Source: Acidaminococcus hominis (GTDB taxonomy: Bacteria > Bacillota > Negativicutes > Acidaminococcales > Acidaminococcaceae). From it: 62,358 nt of DNA. Below, piece after piece: positions 54,561-62,358 of this stretch. The stretch lies in the NCBI RefSeq assembly GCF_900291475.1, contig NZ_OLMM01000001.1, positions 66,142 to 128,499 of the forward strand. Reading direction: 5' to 3'. The notes under the pieces are model-generated. The model worked only from the letters and a program-made list of their open reading frames with translations, was not told the DNA's origin and searched no databases. A program made the position numbers and the translations under genes. How positions within the stretch are numbered: position 1 is the stretch's first letter; every line of letters begins with the position of its first letter.

Positions 54561-55877
54561 GTGCATATTATGGGGAAACAGAAGGCTTTCAAGAAACTGC
54601 ATAGTACGAAAAAACAACTCCTCACTGCCTTGGTGCTTAGCAGTATCCTCGGGATGGGATTTGGTGCAGCACCTGCCTGGGCAGAGAGCAAGACAGATCA
54701 GGATACGGACAGCAGAACCCCGCTGGTCAGTCAGGTTAATGGCGTAGGGACCGTTTCCAACGGCTCTGATACTGCCGTAACCGATGGCCTTACTGCAGCC
54801 CTGGCCGCCTGGCGAGAGGATCACGAAGCTGTCCAGCTGCGGCAGGATTCGCAAGGAGCGGGTGAAGTGGCCAATAGTTTCACGCCTGTATTCACTTCCA
54901 GCGTAGACGCAAGTTATTTGGGTGCAAGACAGATTCCTCTGTTGGCGTCCATTACCACGCCCATTGCCCAAACCGTGCCTGCCCTGGTAGAAGCGGATAT
55001 TAATGCTCCTGCTTCTGTCCTGGCTTCGGCTCCGCCTGCAGAACGGGGCGCCTGGAGTGTGGAACACGATGTGGACGCCAAGTTCACTCCCTACGTGATG
55101 GTGGGCGGCCATAACCTGCGCTACAACACCAGTTCCACGGTGGATACCAATGGCTTTAACGGTGAACTGGGGTTTGTAAAACGGATCTTTGAGGAAAGGC
55201 ACGCCGACACCATTATGCCCTTTATGGAATACGGCACCGGCAATTATACCAGCTATAAGAACGGCAGCAGAGGGGACGGCAGCCAACGCTATATTGGCGC
55301 AGGGCTTCTGGTTCGTCGAGACCAAAGCAACGGCGTGCATTACGAAGGCCTGGTTCGAGGCGGACATCTCAGCGGCGACTATAGCGGAAACGCCGGCCTT
55401 TACCACGCAAACTACGATTCCGGAGCCAATTACTTTGCAGCCCATGCTGGCATCGGCCGCATCTATCACCAGGACGACAACGACTACAACCTGTACGGCA
55501 AACTCTTCTATTCCTACCTGAGCAGTGATACCGTGCAGCTTCACAGCGATGTGGGCAGTTTCGACTACGAACTGGAACCGGTAACCTCTCTTTGGACCCG
55601 TCTGGGCTTCCGCTGGACCAAACACCTGGATCCCGATGTTACCAGTTTTTATGCCGGGGTGGGCTGGGATTACGAATTTAATGGCAAAGCCAAAGCCCGG
55701 TATCAGGACTATACCACCCCTGAAGCCAGCATGAAAGGCTCCAGCGAATTTCTGGAGCTGGGCTGGCAGAGCAAGAGCAATAAGAATAACCCCTGGGGCG
55801 CCGACGTAAGAGTTACCGGCTGGCATGGGGTAAAGCAAGGCTTCACATATGGTGTAACGATTACCCGGAGAATGTAA
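54561..55877 (+). CDS. autotransporter beta-barrel outer-membrane protein with short passenger
   Basis: 438 residues from GTG 54561 (AGGGGGA five bases upstream); ATG 54570 is the alternative. The signal peptide contains LLTALVLSSILGMGFGAAPAWA. Residues about 45-155 form a short low-complexity passenger. From about 165 the beta-barrel begins (KFTPYVMVGGHNLRYN) and runs to the end (ITRRM). The barrel is closely similar to that of the protein at 58093-61512 (shared VDTNGFNGELGFVKR, RLGFRWTKHLD, KGSSEFLELGWQSK). The last residue is Met rather than the Phe usual for outer-membrane barrels. With almost no passenger it may act as a porin-like barrel or be a worn-down autotransporter. Confidence 0.88.
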   Translation: MHIMGKQKAFKKLHSTKKQLLTALVLSSILGMGFGAAPAWAESKTDQDTDSRTPLVSQVNGVGTVSNGSDTAVTDGLTAALAAWREDHEAVQLRQDSQGAGEVANSFTPVFTSSVDASYLGARQIPLLASITTPIAQTVPALVEADINAPASVLASAPPAERGAWSVEHDVDAKFTPYVMVGGHNLRYNTSSTVDTNGFNGELGFVKRIFEERHADTIMPFMEYGTGNYTSYKNGSRGDGSQRYIGAGLLVRRDQSNGVHYEGLVRGGHLSGDYSGNAGLYHANYDSGANYFAAHAGIGRIYHQDDNDYNLYGKLFYSYLSSDTVQLHSDVGSFDYELEPVTSLWTRLGFRWTKHLDPDVTSFYAGVGWDYEFNGKAKARYQDYTTPEASMKGSSEFLELGWQSKSNKNNPWGADVRVTGWHGVKQGFTYGVTITRRM

Positions 55878-55893
55878 ATGTGAACTAAGGTTA

Positions 55894-55942
55894 AAAAAGC
55901 ATTCCTACAGAAGCACAGAGTTTCTGTAGGAATGCTTTTTTG
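55894..55942 (+). terminator. rho-independent terminator of the first autotransporter
   Basis: AAAAGCATTCCTACAGAA pairs with TTTCTGTAGGAATGCTTTT around a short loop and continues into T residues. Confidence 0.93.
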
Positions 55943-56625
55943 TGTGAAATCGGGGGAATGGGTGGGGGGCTGACAGATAGTGCTGAAGAAAACGGACGAC
56001 GTACTACAGTTTCTACGAAACTGTAGAGGTGTTTTTGGTAATATATATGGCGGCGCCAGCGCCGCAAAAGGAGCCTTCCCCACCCAGGACCCTTGGATTC
56101 TTGGTGTGGCCCGTCCCTCCCCTTCCTAAAGGCGGGGAGGGCACGGGGTAGTGCTGACCGGTTCTGTAGGTGTTTTTGATAGTGAATGTAGTGGTAAAGC
56201 TATCGTAACGATTAACAATTGACCGGAGACGGTTATGGACGCTTCCTTCAAGGGTTGCGGTCGCGTCCAAACAGCGCCCAGGTATTCTTGAAACTGTTTG
56301 GAATACGTGACCCATGTGATAGCTGCCCAGAAATTGAGCCTGAAAGGCGAAAATGATGCGCTCATATCCAATTTTCAATGCTGCAAGCCGCAGAGAATTG
56401 GTTAATATGAGCCATGTGATAGCGGCCTGCAAAGCAAACCCACAGGGTGAAGCTGCGCAGCGAGCCGCGAACCACTCTGGCTAGCAGCGAACCACTAAGG
56501 AAGTGTCGCCAGGGGCGACGATAGAAGTTTAATCCAAGTATCATCTTTTAATCAATTATTTGCGGCTTTTAGCCGTCGAAGGGGCACTCTCCGTCTTATA
56601 ACCCTCAACATTTGGGAGGCGTATC
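55943..56625. repeat. structured non-coding repeat, copy A
   Basis: This DNA is similar over most of its length to 61574-62130, which also follows an autotransporter terminator. Shared blocks include GAGCCTTCCCCACCCAGG and GATAGAAGTTTAATCCA. Stem-loops: CTACAGTTTC/GAAACTGTAG (56004-56026), GCGGCGC/GCGCCGC (56050-56065) and CCCTCCCC/GGGGAGGG (56115-56141). No convincing gene lies in it. Confidence 0.85.
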
Positions 56626-56649
56626 CGATCGTCCATACCAATGTATCAA

Positions 56650-56750
56650 TGGAGGACCGGCTAATACGACCCCTGCGATAGCTTCCCATGAAACAAGTAT
56701 GCTAGGACGCAGTTGCTTGGTATATGGCCACCCGCTCGGCCTCTGGGCCC
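56650..56750. repeat. partial third copy of part of the repeat
   Basis: The stretch with CCTGCGATAGC...GGACGCAGTTGCTTGG matches 61940-62000 (CCATGCGATAGC...GGACGCAGCTGCTTGG) and, less well, 56405-56470. It indicates at least one further, truncated copy. Confidence 0.65.
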
Positions 56751-56864
56751 GTTTCACACCATACTGTAACTGAAACAAAGTCTTCGTCCAGAAGGCAGCA
56801 GAAACGTCCCTGGGTTCTGCTCAAACAAACCCCAAGGACGTTCCTTTCGCAATTCACCGCGCCC

Positions 56865-57263
56865 TTATTTCAATACCTTTTTGTTATTCTCGTTAGGGGT
56901 GGTAATGATGATTTCTTCCGGGGTGATTACCAGGGCACCTTTGGCAGTGGCCGCCCCCTTAAACATGGTCTCCACCGCTTCTTTAAAGGTTTCCACCAGT
57001 TCTCCTTCTGTAAGATAGGCAGCGGTTCCTTTGATCTGATATCCTTCCAGGGTCTTGGCATCATAAACGGAAACCGCAATGTGGCCCTGGTTCTCCTGCA
57101 AATTCTTTAGGGTGGTAGCCAGGAACACATCTCCTACAGCCAGTTTGCCGTCCTCCGTCACAGTCTTGAACGCAACAGGAACAACATTGGGTTCACCTTT
57201 TTGGCTGCAAGTAGCCAAATCCCACAGGTTTTCTTTCAATAGATTTACAACGTTGTCATTCAT
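56865..57263 (-). CDS. pyridoxamine 5'-phosphate oxidase-like (split-barrel FMN) protein
   Basis: 132 residues from ATG 57263, with GGAGG upstream overlapping an in-frame TTG at 57278. NLWDLATCSQKGEPNVVPV and DVFLATTLKNLQENQGHIAVSVYD are typical of the PNPOx-like FMN-binding split barrel. Members act on small flavin-dependent substrates or bind haem; the function here is unknown. It lies alone between the two autotransporter regions. An imperfect hairpin (56806-56850) follows its stop. Confidence 0.85.
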   Translation of the reverse strand: MNDNVVNLLKENLWDLATCSQKGEPNVVPVAFKTVTEDGKLAVGDVFLATTLKNLQENQGHIAVSVYDAKTLEGYQIKGTAAYLTEGELVETFKEAVETMFKGAATAKGALVITPEEIIITTPNENNKKVLK

Positions 57264-57543
57264 GGTCAGATCCTCCAATTCTGTTTTTGCTAGGCTTTCT
57301 TTCGGCTGCCTATAGAATAGCAGTATTGCTTGTGAAACGAAATATATAAACCTATTTATGAGTTACTGATTAATTTCATAGTGACTATGGCAGAGGTAAC
57401 GCCTTTGCGGCCAAAAAACCGGCGTCGCATTTTCCCTTTCCCTCCAGCGGCAGTTCTTTATCCGTTCCCGGAAAGCAAGTCACTGCAGGATTTTCTGTAA
57501 ATATAGCTTTAAATATGTCGTCTTCACAACGTTTAGAACAAAA

Positions 57544-57588
57544 TATATACTTTCGTATAATTGCAATATTTTTCATAGTTGATACAAT
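57544..57588 (+). promoter_or_regulatory. orphan palindrome-promoter unit
   Basis: TATAC-TTTC-GTATA (57546-57559) followed directly by TTGCAA (57561-57566), 16 bases, and TACAAT (57583-57588). The same layout precedes the second autotransporter at 57981. No gene that I can support follows this copy. Confidence 0.7.
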
Positions 57589-57599
57589 ATACATAAAAG

Positions 57600-57975
57600 G
57601 TTTCGAAAGACGTACAAGCCCAGTGAATCCCAGTAATTTCTCCATCCACCAATTTTAGCCTCAGCATTACCAGCAAAAGTTATACCAAGTTTTTATCTTA
57701 TCCCTAGAAACCTGTGCGCTTTCGTTTTCACCTTATTCCCTTCGGGGTTAATCTCCTCTCCCCAGGAGTTGACCTATAGATTTTCCCCATTCCATTTTGG
57801 AAAGGCAGACTGCACTTCACCCCCATTGAAGTGCCGCCTGCCTTTCTGCTTTTCTGTGCAGAAAGGCAAACCTGCCAAGTACTCTAAAAGCCACCGTATT
57901 TTTTGATAAGAAAGCAGTTCAAAAACAACAAGAAAGTCCCTAAACCCGCATTCAGCCTAGCTTTCCCCACTTTAA
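57600..57975. other. intergenic region with one long hairpin
   Basis: No gene supported. GAAAGGCAG...CACTTCA (from 57799) pairs with TGAAGTG...CTGCCTTTC (to 57846), a long imperfect stem-loop. CAGAAAGGCA recurs once more at about 57861-57870. Short open frames here lack ribosome-binding sites and similarity. Confidence 0.55.
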
Positions 57976-57980
57976 AAAGA

Positions 57981-58024
57981 TTATACTTTCGTATAATTGA
58001 ATTTAAATCCGATTTTGTTACAAT
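57981..58024 (+). promoter_or_regulatory. promoter and operator of the second autotransporter
   Basis: TTATAC-TTTC-GTATAA (57981-57996, perfect inverted repeat), then TTGAAT (57997-58002), 16 bases and TACAAT (58019-58024). The palindrome abuts the -35 box, so a bound protein could activate or block. Confidence 0.8.
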
Positions 58025-58092
58025 AGAATTAACAAAGGGAAGTTTCATAATAATATACAGAATAATCTGAACAAAGTGGGAGGCGAGCAATC

Positions 58093-61000
58093 ATGTCGAA
58101 ACGGGATAAAGCCTTACGATTAGCCATTTTGGCGGCATTGCTGGGCAGCGGTGTGTGCGCTCAGTCGGTACAGGCACAGGACCTGACCAATCCGCCTGTC
58201 GCCTATTCTGATGGCTCTTATGATAACGTGTACGGTTTATGTGTATATGGAGCAAATGAAAATGCTGTCAATAATCAGCTGACCCTTTCTGGACCTGTTC
58301 AGGTGACGGGTCAGGCAGCAGGGGGCTGGTCCACCTATGGCAGTGCCATTGGCAATACTGTGACCATTGCCCTGGATGCCAACGGATATATAGGCACCAG
58401 CTCCGGTCTAGGTGGTACTGTGTATGGCGGCGGGGCAGAAGAGGAAGGGGCCGGCTCAGCCATGAACAATACCGTAAAGCTGGAAAGCGGAAATGTATAT
58501 GGTGCGGTTTATGGCGGGGCTTCCGTTGGTGATGAAGTGAATGGTAGTGTCGGAGAAGCTTCTGGCAACCAGGTCCTGATGAGCGGCGGTTCAGCGATTC
58601 GCGTCTGCGGAGGGTCTTCAGGAGTGGGTGCCGCCAACAACAATACAGTGACCCTTAGCGGCAGTGCTGTTATCACAGGAACCTATAAACCGGTGTACGG
58701 CGCCTATACCGTCGGCGGGAATGCTTCGGGAAATACCGTAAATATCCAGGCTAGTGCCTCTGTAAAGGGAACCGTCATCGCCAGCTATTCCCGGGACGGC
58801 GAACTGATTTCCGGCAACAAAATCAACATGACTGGAGGCACAGTAAACGGCGAACTGTATGGCGCCTATACGGATACGGCTACAGGATTCTCTTCCTCTG
58901 GAAGGGCCGATGTTCTCAATAACGAAGTGAATATCAGCGGTGGCTCAGGGGTCACCCTGGCCTGGGGCGGTAATACCTTTTTCGGTTTGGCCCAAGGCAA
59001 TAAAGTGAACCTCAGCGCCGGTACGGTGTCCCAAGAAATCGTTGGAGGCTTTTCAGCCCAAGGCGATGTAGTGGACAACCAGGTGACGGTGAAGGGTACG
59101 GGCGTTGTGGGCGGCAGCGGCAGCGGCAATGTCTACGCCGGCCTGAGCAATGGGAGCAAGGCGGCAGGAAATATCCTGTATATTCAGGAAGCAGCGGAGA
59201 TTAGGGGCAAGGCCTATGGCGCCCTTCAGCAAGGCAATGAAGTCTCCAGCTCTGCAGAACGCAACCAGGTTCTCATGAGCGGCGGCTCTGTAGGCGGTGA
59301 TGTGTATGGCAGCAGCACAAAAACCCAAGCCTTTAAAAATAACGTGGAAATCAGCGGCGGTACAGTTGGCGGCAGTGCTTACAGTGCTTATGCAGAAGGC
59401 CTGGAGGCCAGTGAAAATACCCTGACCCTTAGCGGGGGCAGCGTAACGGGTACCCTATACGCCGGCTATGCCAAGAATGGTACGGCCAATCAGAACCAGG
59501 TAACCTTCAGCGGAGGCTCCTTGGGAGCCGATGCCTACGCCGGTTATGCCCGTAACGGCGCCGAGGGAAATACCCTGCTGCTCTCCGGCAATAGTGTAGT
59601 GCCCGGCAATGCCCTGGCAGGGTTTTCACAAACCACCGCAGCTACTGGCAATACCCTGGCCCTCAAGGACCACAGCGAAGTCAAAGGCAATGCCGCAGGC
59701 GGTGCTGTGTATATGGGCTCTGCCGCGAACAATACGGTCCTACTGCAAAATAATGGCCAGGTAGACGGCAAGGTTTACGGCGGCCTGCAGCAGCTGGACC
59801 CGGAAACGCAGGAAATGCTGGACAGTGCAGATGCGTATATAGAAGAAATAAGAAGCAGCGATCTTCCTGAGGAGAAAAAAGCGGAGCAGATTGCACAGGT
59901 CCAGGCGCGGGTGGAATACATACAACAAGCCAGTGCCGGTACAGCGGAGGGCAACCAGGTCCTGGTAAACGGAGGGGCCATTGCCGGCAATATCTACGGC
60001 GGTGCCGTGAATAGCGCAGGGGATGCAGTGGGTAACAGTGTAACCTTTAGCAGCGGCTATACCACCGGTGCCATCTATGGCGGCTATGCTGCCTACGGCA
60101 ATGCTCTGGATAACACCGTTACCATCAAAGGCGGCAGCCTGGGAGGCACCTCCAGCCTCTACGGCGGCCGTCCAGGCAGTGAAGGCACCAGCTCCGGCAA
60201 CACCCTGAACCTTTATACCAAGGGCAACACCGTTGAGAACCTGGACTATTTCCAGACCCTGAACTTCTACGTCCCCCAAGGCACCAAAGCAGGGGAGACC
60301 ATGCTGACCGTAACCAAGAGCGCCAACGTCAGCGCAGCCGCAGTGAATGCAGGCGTCTACGATACCACCCAATTGAACCCGGGAGAGGTCATCAACCTGG
60401 TGTACAACCCCAACGGCATTACCACCGACGGGACCAGCTATAGCGTTATGGAAGGGTTGGATAAGGTTACCGACGCCAGTTTCCTGGAGCGCACTGTGCT
60501 CATCAAAAAGCAGGACCCCAACACCATCGTCCTGTATATTCCTGGCGACAGCAAGCCCACCCTGGACCCCGGCACCAAAGTCATCCCCGATGAACGGGAT
60601 ACCGGAACCAGCCTGGTGAACGAAGGCTCCGACCTGGCTGTCAACGATGGTTTTGAAAGCGCCCTGGCTGCCCACGAAGCAGGCTGGCTGGAAGACCATT
60701 CCATCAAAGCCAAGTTTACCCCCTATGTGGTCCTGAGCGGACACAACCTGCGCTACAACCGGAAGCAGAACCCGGTGGATACCAACGGCTTTAACGGCGA
60801 ACTGGGCTTTGTAAAACGCTCCTACGAAGATGATTATATCGACACCAGCATGCCCTTCCTGGAATACGGCAACGGCAACTTTACCATCCATTATCCCACG
60901 GCCAGAGCGGACGGTGGGCAACACTACGCAGGGGCAGGCATTCTGCTGCGCAGGGACCAGAATAACGGCTTCCACTACGAAGGCATGGTCCGGGCAGGCC

Positions 61001-61512
61001 GTTTCAGCGGAGATATGCACGGCATCATCGGCAGCCGCAGGTTTGGCTACAATACCAGCAGCAACTACTTCGCCGCCCACCTGGGCCTGGGCAAAGTCTA
61101 TACTGACGATACCAACGACTACGATTGGTACGGCAAAGTCTTCTACGCCCACCTGGGCAGCGATACCGTCCAAATCCGCACCAACGCCGGCACCACCCAG
61201 TATCAGCTGGACAGCGTGGATTCCCTCCGTACCCGGCTGGGCTTCCGGTGGACCAAGCACCTGGACAAAGAAACCTCTAGCGTCTACGCCGGCCTGGGCT
61301 GGGACTACGAATTCAAAGGCGAAGCCAAAGCCTACCACGGCGATTACACCACCCCCGCCGCCAGCCTAAAAGGCTCCAGCGAATTCCTGGAACTGGGCTG
61401 GCAGAGCAAAGACAACAAAGAGAACCCCTGGGGCGTGGACCTGAGAGTCAGAGGCTGGATAGGGAAGAAACAAGGGTTCACCTATACGGCAACGATCACA
61501 CGGAGAATGTAG
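58093..61512 (+). CDS. large autotransporter adhesin-like outer-membrane protein
   Basis: 1139 residues after GGGAGGCGAG. The signal peptide (LRLAILAALLGSGVCAQSVQA) covers about 1-28, quoted by its ends. Residues 40-760 are a glycine- and serine-rich passenger. Its irregular repeats follow the pattern GN-x-V-x-SGG-x-V-G-x-YGGY, as in LSGGSVTGTLYAGYAKNG, which suggests a right-handed beta-helix displayed on the surface. Residues about 565-615 break this with a charged coil (EEIRSSDLPEEKKAEQIAQ). The barrel begins near 870 (KFTPYVVLSGHNLRYN) and ends ITRRM. It is probably an adhesin; its ligand is unknown. Confidence 0.93.
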   Translation: MSKRDKALRLAILAALLGSGVCAQSVQAQDLTNPPVAYSDGSYDNVYGLCVYGANENAVNNQLTLSGPVQVTGQAAGGWSTYGSAIGNTVTIALDANGYIGTSSGLGGTVYGGGAEEEGAGSAMNNTVKLESGNVYGAVYGGASVGDEVNGSVGEASGNQVLMSGGSAIRVCGGSSGVGAANNNTVTLSGSAVITGTYKPVYGAYTVGGNASGNTVNIQASASVKGTVIASYSRDGELISGNKINMTGGTVNGELYGAYTDTATGFSSSGRADVLNNEVNISGGSGVTLAWGGNTFFGLAQGNKVNLSAGTVSQEIVGGFSAQGDVVDNQVTVKGTGVVGGSGSGNVYAGLSNGSKAAGNILYIQEAAEIRGKAYGALQQGNEVSSSAERNQVLMSGGSVGGDVYGSSTKTQAFKNNVEISGGTVGGSAYSAYAEGLEASENTLTLSGGSVTGTLYAGYAKNGTANQNQVTFSGGSLGADAYAGYARNGAEGNTLLLSGNSVVPGNALAGFSQTTAATGNTLALKDHSEVKGNAAGGAVYMGSAANNTVLLQNNGQVDGKVYGGLQQLDPETQEMLDSADAYIEEIRSSDLPEEKKAEQIAQVQARVEYIQQASAGTAEGNQVLVNGGAIAGNIYGGAVNSAGDAVGNSVTFSSGYTTGAIYGGYAAYGNALDNTVTIKGGSLGGTSSLYGGRPGSEGTSSGNTLNLYTKGNTVENLDYFQTLNFYVPQGTKAGETMLTVTKSANVSAAAVNAGVYDTTQLNPGEVINLVYNPNGITTDGTSYSVMEGLDKVTDASFLERTVLIKKQDPNTIVLYIPGDSKPTLDPGTKVIPDERDTGTSLVNEGSDLAVNDGFESALAAHEAGWLEDHSIKAKFTPYVVLSGHNLRYNRKQNPVDTNGFNGELGFVKRSYEDDYIDTSMPFLEYGNGNFTIHYPTARADGGQHYAGAGILLRRDQNNGFHYEGMVRAGRFSGDMHGIIGSRRFGYNTSSNYFAAHLGLGKVYTDDTNDYDWYGKVFYAHLGSDTVQIRTNAGTTQYQLDSVDSLRTRLGFRWTKHLDKETSSVYAGLGWDYEFKGEAKAYHGDYTTPAASLKGSSEFLELGWQSKDNKENPWGVDLRVRGWIGKKQGFTYTATITRRM

Positions 61513-61525
61513 ATGTGAACTAAAT

Positions 61526-61573
61526 AAAAAGCATTCCCCCAAAAGTATAGAACTTTTGGGGGAATGCTTTTTT
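61526..61573 (+). terminator. rho-independent terminator of the second autotransporter
   Basis: AAAAAGCATTCCCCCAAAAG pairs with CTTTTGGGGGAATGCTTTTT. Outer stem bases equal those of the first autotransporter's terminator, inner ones differ on both sides. Confidence 0.93.
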
Positions 61574-62130
61574 GTGTGAAATCGTGGGATGAGTGGGGGG
61601 CTGACAGGTATTGCTGAAGAAAAAAGGAGAACGTGCTACGCTTTCTACAAAAGCGTAGAGGTGTTTTTCAGAATAGATGGCGGCGCTAGCGCCGCAGAAG
61701 GAGCCTTCCCCACCCAGGGGCCTATGAATTATTGGAGTGGCCCGTCCCTCCCCTTCCTCATAGGCGGGGAGGGCATGGGGTAGTGCTGGCCGTTACGAGT
61801 GGTGATTTGATAGCTTATGTAGTGGTAATGCTATATTAACGACTAACAATTGACCAGTAGTGGTTTTAGAAGCTTCCTGCGAGCGTTGCGGCCGCATCCA
61901 AACATCCCCAAAAATATCCCAGAGGATGTTTGGTTAATAAGGCCCATGCGATAGCCGTCCAAGGAGCAAGTCCGTCAGGACGCAGCTGCTTGGAATACGG
62001 CGAACCGCTCAGGAAGTGTCGCCATAGGCGACGATAGAAGTTTAATCCAGGTATCATCTTTTAATCAATTATTCGCGGCCCTTGGCCGCAGTAGGAGCAC
62101 TCTCTGTATAACCCTCAACGTTCACGGGGA
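61574..62130. repeat. structured non-coding repeat, copy B
   Basis: Counterpart of 55943-56625. Stems CTACGCTTT/AAAGCGTAG (61636-61658), GCGGCGC/GCGCCGC (61680-61695) and CCCTCCCC/GGGGAGGG (61746-61773) lie in the same order. The first stem has a different sequence from copy A but still pairs fully. Confidence 0.85.
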
Positions 62131-62358
62131 GGGTGTCGCACAACGTGCGACGGGAAGGGCCGGTGCCACCTGCGCCCGCATGCGTGCGAGGTCAGTTACT
62201 TGAACAAATCCGCAATAATAATATATTTTGTGCTGCTTAGCTCCTTCCACATTGTGCTCAAAAATAAGTAATTTTAGAAACGTGGTAGTGCCTTATAGTT
62301 GACATCCATCAAGTGTGAGGGAGGTGGCGCCGGGAGGCGACGAAGAGAGTTTTCAAAG
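62131..62358. other. right edge, no recognisable gene
   Basis: A small hairpin (GTCGCAC/GTGCGAC, about 62148-62164) is visible. Nothing else is supported before the window ends. Confidence 0.5.

Noticed and set aside
57385-57645. Minus-strand frame of 86 residues
   Set aside because: No ribosome-binding site, no family; it overlaps the orphan promoter unit.
57884-58090. Minus-strand frame of 68 residues before the large autotransporter
   Set aside because: It overlaps the clear promoter and leader of the autotransporter and has no start signals.
59740-61338. 532-residue minus-strand frame opposite the large autotransporter
   Set aside because: Shadow of repetitive barrel and passenger coding DNA; no start signals.

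Overview
The window looks like chromosomal DNA from a Negativicute (a diderm Firmicute), most likely an Acidaminococcaceae member close to Acidaminococcus. This is an inference from gene content. Firmicute markers (CodY, a UPF0735 ACT protein, an IspH-ribosomal protein S1 fusion, type 2 IPP isomerase, ScpA/ScpB, TrmFO next to XerC) sit with outer-membrane autotransporter beta-barrels, which need a second membrane. Genes for 3-hydroxyacyl-CoA dehydrogenase, NfnAB and pyruvate formate-lyase fit a strict anaerobic fermenter. Most genes are GC-rich. The TnpB element and the intergenic DNA around the autotransporters are clearly AT-richer.

Layout: 1-180 holds the tail of an IS30-type transposase. 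359-6925 is dprA-topA-trmFO-xerC-codY. 7001-18343 is a long tightly packed housekeeping run: M50 protease, scpAB, rluB, flavoprotein, cmk, plsC, ispH-rpsA, fni, der, plsY, gpsA. 18416-21139 is a threonine block (ACT regulator, hom, thrB). A tRNA-Pro(GGG) with its own promoter and terminator follows. 21410-31728 holds prfC, a WecG-type glycosyltransferase, psd-pssA, a processive-type glycosyltransferase, a HAD phosphatase, mtnP-mtaD and nfnAB. 31747-34889 holds three genes I cannot assign, two of them exported.

The accessory part starts at about 34.9 kb. A minus-strand gene of unknown function is split by a lone TnpB-type element with a candidate omega-RNA hairpin, and is also frameshifted at a G homopolymer. 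It is followed by an EamA fragment-like transporter, a DUF805 protein, a large Sel1-repeat protein, and a LysR regulator inactivated by an exact 13-bp tandem duplication. Then come an ArsR-type regulator that looks leaderless, a radical SAM protein, an Old Yellow Enzyme homologue, a DHFR/RibD-like protein, a NUDIX hydrolase and a hydroxyacyl-CoA dehydrogenase.

48.5-52.5 kb is a self-contained anaerobic module: a Crp/Fnr regulator with an N-terminal cysteine cluster lies directly before pflA and pflB. Each of those has a perfect TTGAT-N4-ATCAA box centred 41.5 bp upstream of the predicted start site. A convergent DAACS-family symporter follows, with a textbook promoter and an operator-like palindrome.

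The last 8 kb holds two autotransporter-type outer-membrane proteins with paralogous beta-barrels. Both genes are followed by the same terminator plus about 600 bp of repeated non-coding DNA. Several stem-loops there are kept in both copies although the stem sequences differ, which suggests a structured repeat family. A duplicated palindrome-promoter unit lies before the second autotransporter, and one of its two copies has no recognisable gene.
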